This document shows positions 60,545 through 64,000 of a DNA stretch of 64,000 bases, piece by piece. The first letter of the stretch is position 1. Every line of letters begins with the position of its first letter. Under the pieces are notes generated by a model. The model made no database searches. It was not told the DNA's origin and saw only the letters and a list, made by a program, of their open reading frames with translations. A program made the translations under genes and the position numbers. The stretch covers positions 496,001-560,000 of the forward strand of contig CAXXFQ010000008.1 of assembly GCA_963674475.2 (NCBI GenBank). Reading direction: 5' to 3'. This DNA is from CAXXFQ01 sp963674475. Its GTDB lineage: Bacteria; Planctomycetota; Planctomycetia; Pirellulales; Thermoguttaceae.

Positions 60545-62443
60545 TTAACGAATCAGCTTCTTCAGTTCGCCGTCGAGTTCGGCCACTTCGACGTTACGAC
60601 GGACGACGCGACCTTTGCTGTCGATCAGGATCATGGTCGGAACCGTCATGATACCTAACTCGTTGGCCAAACGGCTATCGAGTCCCCCTTCTTCGAAGAC
60701 CTGATGCCAGGGAAGCCGGTTTTCTTTGAGGAACGAATCCATCTCCTGACGATCAACGTCGAGATTGACTCCGATCACGCCGAGCTTCGAACCGTATTTC
60801 GAGAGCAGCTCCTTGAGCGTTGCCATGTCGGCCTTGGCCGGATCGGACCAACTGGCCCAATATTGAATGACGACGGCCCGCCCGCGGAATTTCGAAAGGT
60901 CGACCGTTTTTCCGTTGATCGCTTTGGCGCGGAAGGGGATCGGTTTGCCGACCGATTCGAGGCGTCGTTTGGCTCCGTCGGCCTTCTGGGCTACCGGCGA
61001 TTTGGGGAAGTTCTTGACGATTTTACCGTACCAGCCGATCGATTCCTTCTCCTCGCCGGCGAATTCCTGCGACATGGCCAACTGGAGCATCGCTTCAGCG
61101 GTGTCCGGACTGTCAGGATATTCCTTGACGAACTGGGTCAAGTTTTCAATCCAGTCGTTTTGGATCTTTTGGTAGTCCGGCTTCGACGCTTTGAAGCTTT
61201 CGGCGTATTCGGCCGAGAGTTGACGGAATCGGGCATAGGCGGCCAGGTCGCGATCTTTCGGGTTCTTTTTAAGCTTCTCATAGAGCTGTTTAAGATGCTT
61301 TGTCCCGTCGGAGAAAGTTCCGCCCAGGACCGCCGCATTGACCATGTCGATCGACTGACGAAGCCATAACGCCCGATCTTCCGGTGTTGTGGCGGCGTCG
61401 GCCATCTTTTCAAACAACTCGGCCCGTCGTGCGTTGAGCTTGGCTTGCGCTTCGGGTGAGGTCGCTTTTTGAAGTTGCGCGTCGATTTTTTCCAACTCGG
61501 CCAGATGATCTTGATTCCCGTCGGCACCGGCCGGACCGGGAAGGTTCGCCCGGTTGAGGGATTCGGGCTGGAAGAAAAAGCCACCGGCGAGCATCTCGGA
61601 GTTTGAGGTCAGTTGCGGCGCACGGATCAGACGCCAGGCGTCGCCGATTAGGACCAGGGTGCCGATTTGAATTTCCCCGGTTTTCCCGTCCGTTTCGACA
61701 ATGGCGGTGACGTTTTCATAAACGCGAAGGTCTTTGGTCGAGCCGCCGGTTCCTTCGGGGACAATCCCCGGTTTGCTGCCGCCGAATTGAATCCATTTGC
61801 TCTTCGGCGTCAATACTTTTTGTGTCGCGGCCGTTTTTTGAAATTCGGCCTTTGCTTGGGCGATCGCTTCGGCGAGCCGTTTTTGGGTTTTTTCGCCGAG
61901 GCCCAGCTTTTTGATTTCGGCGTCCGAGGGCAGCAGGCATTCAAACCGCGGCAAATCGTTTTCGGCCCAGGCGGCGACCGCTTCGGAGGTCACCTCTTCG
62001 GCCGAGATGGTTTTCCACGCGTCGATTTGGCCGTCTTGGTCCGCGTCGATACCGAAACGACATCCGCCCGTGTTGAACCAGCGGAAGTGGTCCGCCTTCT
62101 TGTCAAAGTTGGAATCGATATCCCGATAGACCTCGACGCCGTCCTTGTAGTAGCACCATTGGTCGACCTTGTTGTCGCCGTTGGTGTCGAGGAAGCGTCG
62201 CAGCAGCAGTCCGGCCGGATTCTCGACGATCCAGCCGATCTTTCCGTCAATCTTGGGGGCCGAAATTTGGCATTCTTTGGACTCGTTTTCCGAGGGCGTT
62301 TCGTAATCGACCCCCTTTTGAGTGGGGACTAATTTCAGTGCGTCCGCCGCCGAGGGCGACGCTTCCAGCGTTCCGCACGCCGTGCCCAAAAAGAACGAGG
62401 CCAATCCGATCGTTGACCACAGAAAAGAAACCTTTTTTTTCAT
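60545..62443 (-). CDS. Exported redoxin (TlpA-like) protein lacking the CxxC motif
   Basis: This 632-residue protein has a signal peptide (FLWSTIGLASFFLGTAC). It carries three Asp-rich calcium-type repeats near residues 85-140 (DTNGDNKVDQW, DIDSNFDKKADHF, DADQDGQIDAW), a long helical middle with TPR-like segments (about 330-480), and a C-terminal thioredoxin-fold domain (about 490-632). In that domain VIQYWASWSDPAKADM stands where active TlpA proteins have W-C-x-x-C, so both redox cysteines are missing. Cis-proline is kept (GIMTVPTMILID). It is probably a binding or scaffold protein rather than a thiol oxidoreductase. The start is ATG 62443. Confidence 0.87.
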   Translation of the reverse strand: MKKKVSFLWSTIGLASFFLGTACGTLEASPSAADALKLVPTQKGVDYETPSENESKECQISAPKIDGKIGWIVENPAGLLLRRFLDTNGDNKVDQWCYYKDGVEVYRDIDSNFDKKADHFRWFNTGGCRFGIDADQDGQIDAWKTISAEEVTSEAVAAWAENDLPRFECLLPSDAEIKKLGLGEKTQKRLAEAIAQAKAEFQKTAATQKVLTPKSKWIQFGGSKPGIVPEGTGGSTKDLRVYENVTAIVETDGKTGEIQIGTLVLIGDAWRLIRAPQLTSNSEMLAGGFFFQPESLNRANLPGPAGADGNQDHLAELEKIDAQLQKATSPEAQAKLNARRAELFEKMADAATTPEDRALWLRQSIDMVNAAVLGGTFSDGTKHLKQLYEKLKKNPKDRDLAAYARFRQLSAEYAESFKASKPDYQKIQNDWIENLTQFVKEYPDSPDTAEAMLQLAMSQEFAGEEKESIGWYGKIVKNFPKSPVAQKADGAKRRLESVGKPIPFRAKAINGKTVDLSKFRGRAVVIQYWASWSDPAKADMATLKELLSKYGSKLGVIGVNLDVDRQEMDSFLKENRLPWHQVFEEGGLDSRLANELGIMTVPTMILIDSKGRVVRRNVEVAELDGELKKLIR

Positions 62444-62991
62444 CGAGTTAATCCCCCAAAAGAGTGGTTAAGCTCACTTATTGAGGCCCGCATTGCCAAT
62501 GATCGATCGGCGGCCAAAAAGCCCAGCAAACTCAGCTGTGTTTGCGACTGCATCAGGATCATTGGTTACATCGGCTTCAAAAAATCCCCAAATCGACCAT
62601 CATTCGAGCCATGAGGAACTACAGCGGGTGGGAATGGTCGATCTACCTTCAATCTGAGGATCGACTGGTGGGGGGGGATTTAATTATATTAAATTTAACG
62701 AATGTAGCGATTGCCGCCGGTTTCGGGCGTTCTTTCTTTTTTCCAGCCCGGTTTGACATATCAACCCGTCCAAGTAAAATGAAAGTTAGTAATAGGTATC
62801 CCCTCAAGGAAGACGGTTCCCCCCCATGGGAGGAAACTGTCGGCCCCCTCCACTCAAGGTTTTATCTGACAGGTCGAAGCTGATCGGCATTTTTTCGTTT
62901 TCGGTACGGTTTTTCCGTTTTGTTGGGGGTGGTGTTTTTTAAAAGTTGTCTATTTTGCACCCCTTTGCGGCTTTTCCATAAGGATTTGTCC
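62444..62991. other. Divergent intergenic region (redoxin-like / tatA)
   Basis: These 548 bases between divergent genes contain an AT-rich segment (about 62685-62705). No gene is supported; the frame at 62542-62883 has no domain or ribosome site. Promoters must lie here but could not be fixed. Confidence 0.4.
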
Positions 62992-63207
62992 ATGTTGAGT
63001 CTGTTTGGCTTTGGTATGCCAGGGCCCGTAGAACTAATTGTTGTTGCGGCGATCGTTCTTCTGCTTTTTGGAAATCGACTGCCTTCGGTGATGCGATCGA
63101 TGGGCAAAGGGATTGTCGAGTTCAAGAAGGGCGTCCAGGGGATCGAGGACGACGTTGACGAGGCGTCTGGCAAGAAGGCGGATGGTGGTTCGGAGCCCAA
63201 GGAATAG
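62992..63207 (+). CDS. tatA: TatA/TatE-family translocase subunit, first copy
   Basis: This 71-residue protein has the TatA layout. A short polar start with a family-like PGP (FGMPGPVELIVVAAIVLLLFG) forms the membrane helix. The FG hinge NRLPSVMRSMGKGIVEFKKG starts the amphipathic helix, and an acidic tail follows. It forms the pore of the twin-arginine export system, needed by the Tat-signal proteins in this window (30291, 50141). The ATG at 62992 is preferred over an upstream frame to 62920. A second tatA follows 49 bases later. tatB and tatC are not nearby. Confidence 0.9.
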   Translation: MLSLFGFGMPGPVELIVVAAIVLLLFGNRLPSVMRSMGKGIVEFKKGVQGIEDDVDEASGKKADGGSEPKE

Positions 63208-63256
63208 AGGGTCGAAAGCCGAGGATACTTGAGTAAAACTAAGGGACCTATTTGAT

Positions 63257-63517
63257 ATGAACGCTTTTTTTGCTTTTTTCGGTATGCCTGGACCGATGGA
63301 AATGTTGATCATCGGGGGGATTGCCGTTTTGCTTTTTGGTAAGCGGTTGCCCGAAGTCGGTCGTAGCCTGGGCAAGGGGATTGTCGAGTTCAAGAAGGGA
63401 ATCAACGGGATCGAGGACGACATCAGTTCGGCCACGACCGCGTCGAGTTCTTCCACAAGTACGTCGACCGATTCGGACGAGATGGAATCGGCCGCAGCGC
63501 CGAAGTACGAGCCGTAA
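63257..63517 (+). CDS. tatA: TatA/TatE-family translocase subunit, second copy
   Basis: This 86-residue protein is clearly a tandem duplicate of the preceding one: FGMPGPMEMLIIGGIAVLLFG then KRLPEVGRSLGKGIVEFKKG. A longer Ser/Thr-rich and acidic tail follows. It may act as TatA or, as in some two-component Tat systems, one copy may take the TatB role. It is probably co-transcribed with the first copy. Confidence 0.9.
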   Translation: MNAFFAFFGMPGPMEMLIIGGIAVLLFGKRLPEVGRSLGKGIVEFKKGINGIEDDISSATTASSSSTSTSTDSDEMESAAAPKYEP

Positions 63518-63688
63518 ATCGCAACCCGTGAAACGGATCGGGGAACTCAGGCCGAAACGGTTGAAGCTCCCGTCGGTTTCTGGCCGATACGGTACCTGTT
63601 CGAGACCCTAGGGTTTTAAGCCTAGCTGCAAGGTTCCGGCTTCAAGTCCTGGTTGTCGAATCGCCCATTTGGGGCGAAAATTTCTAAC

Positions 63689-63762
<74 letters not shown>

Positions 63763-64000
63763 TTTTCGGGGGTATGTCAGGTCAGGCATGTCCCGATAGA
63801 TTTTTGCAAAAGCTCTTGTTCCGCAAGGGCTTTTGTTTTTTCTTGCGCCGGTCGACCGCGGTTTGAATGAGGAATCGAAAAAAGGCCAAGCGAGAGACGA
63901 CTTGATCTTGGATCAGTCTGTCCCGCCAGGCCCTTTTTTGTCTAGATTGAATGAAGCATTGGTCGAACTAACGCCGACGTCGAATCGCCAACAACGTTCC
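63763..64000. other. Window end with tRNA-Val terminator
   Basis: AAAAGCTCTTG-ttccg-CAAGGGCTTTT (63808-63834) followed by GTTTTTTC is an intrinsic terminator for tRNA-Val. A second A/T-flanked inverted pair (AAAAAAGGCC ... GGCCCTTTTTT, about 63878-63938) suggests another transcript ending here from outside the window. No gene is visible. Confidence 0.6.

Overview
The window looks like a chromosomal piece of a planctomycete, probably of the Pirellula-Rhodopirellula side of the phylum. This is inferred from gene families that are typical of that group: a DUF1559 (H-X9-DG) prepilin-like protein, a BlaI regulator paired with an M56 membrane peptidase, a large PknB-type Ser/Thr kinase with an extracytoplasmic domain, a BBP7-like outer membrane protein, Tyr-rich and BON-domain secreted proteins, and an HTH-receiver protein. 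GC content is moderate to high in genes, and genes are interspersed on both strands with long non-coding gaps. No phage, plasmid, CRISPR or complete insertion sequence was seen.

Layout. 0-5.4 kb: end of an inositol-phosphate synthase, a DUF1559 protein, and a histidine kinase with an NtrC-like sigma-54 activator. 5.4-15 kb: sugar-phosphate and glycogen genes (a NagB-like protein, a GH57 glucanotransferase, GalT, GlgA, a frameshifted ROK kinase) interrupted by an array of REP-like repeats. 15-21.4 kb: an autoregulated BlaI/M56 pair whose M56 protein carries a large extra C-terminal domain, then a Ser/Thr kinase. 22-30 kb: secreted and membrane proteins, a DMT transporter, an esterase-like protein without its nucleophile, a K+ channel, a MITE-like element and an AT-richer HEPN-like orphan. 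30-32.2 kb: a Tat-exported Gfo/Idh/MocA oxidoreductase and tRNA-Leu. 32.4-39.1 kb: a six-gene minus-strand operon, hdrC-hdrB-hdrA-mvhD-mvhG-mvhA, encoding a complete electron-bifurcating [NiFe]-hydrogenase/heterodisulfide-reductase-type complex. 40.6-48.8 kb: carB behind a long leader, a BBP7-like protein, a possible tiny gene, an HTH-receiver protein, a possible non-coding RNA and a polyprenyl synthase. 48.9-52.3 kb: two translationally coupled sialidase-like proteins and LarB. 52.4-57.4 kb: a Xaa-Pro peptidase, accB-accC (accC frameshifted) and a PPi-type phosphofructokinase. 57.4-64 kb: REP repeats, tRNA-Met/Ile(CAT), a BON protein, a redoxin-like protein without CxxC, two tatA genes and tRNA-Val.

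How it fits together. The hydrogenase-Hdr operon implies an organism that lives at least partly anaerobically and can couple H2 oxidation or production to ferredoxin and a disulfide-type acceptor. Glycogen synthesis and remodelling, GalT and a PPi-dependent PFK fit a fermentative sugar economy. Sialidase-like exoenzymes, a Tat route and the amino-sugar-isomerase-like gene suggest scavenging of host or environmental glycans. The habitat is inference only.

Data quality. Two genes, accC (expected to be essential) and the ROK kinase, are each split by what looks like one missing base. Base-level sequencing error is the simplest explanation, so other isolated frame breaks in this window should be read with that in mind.
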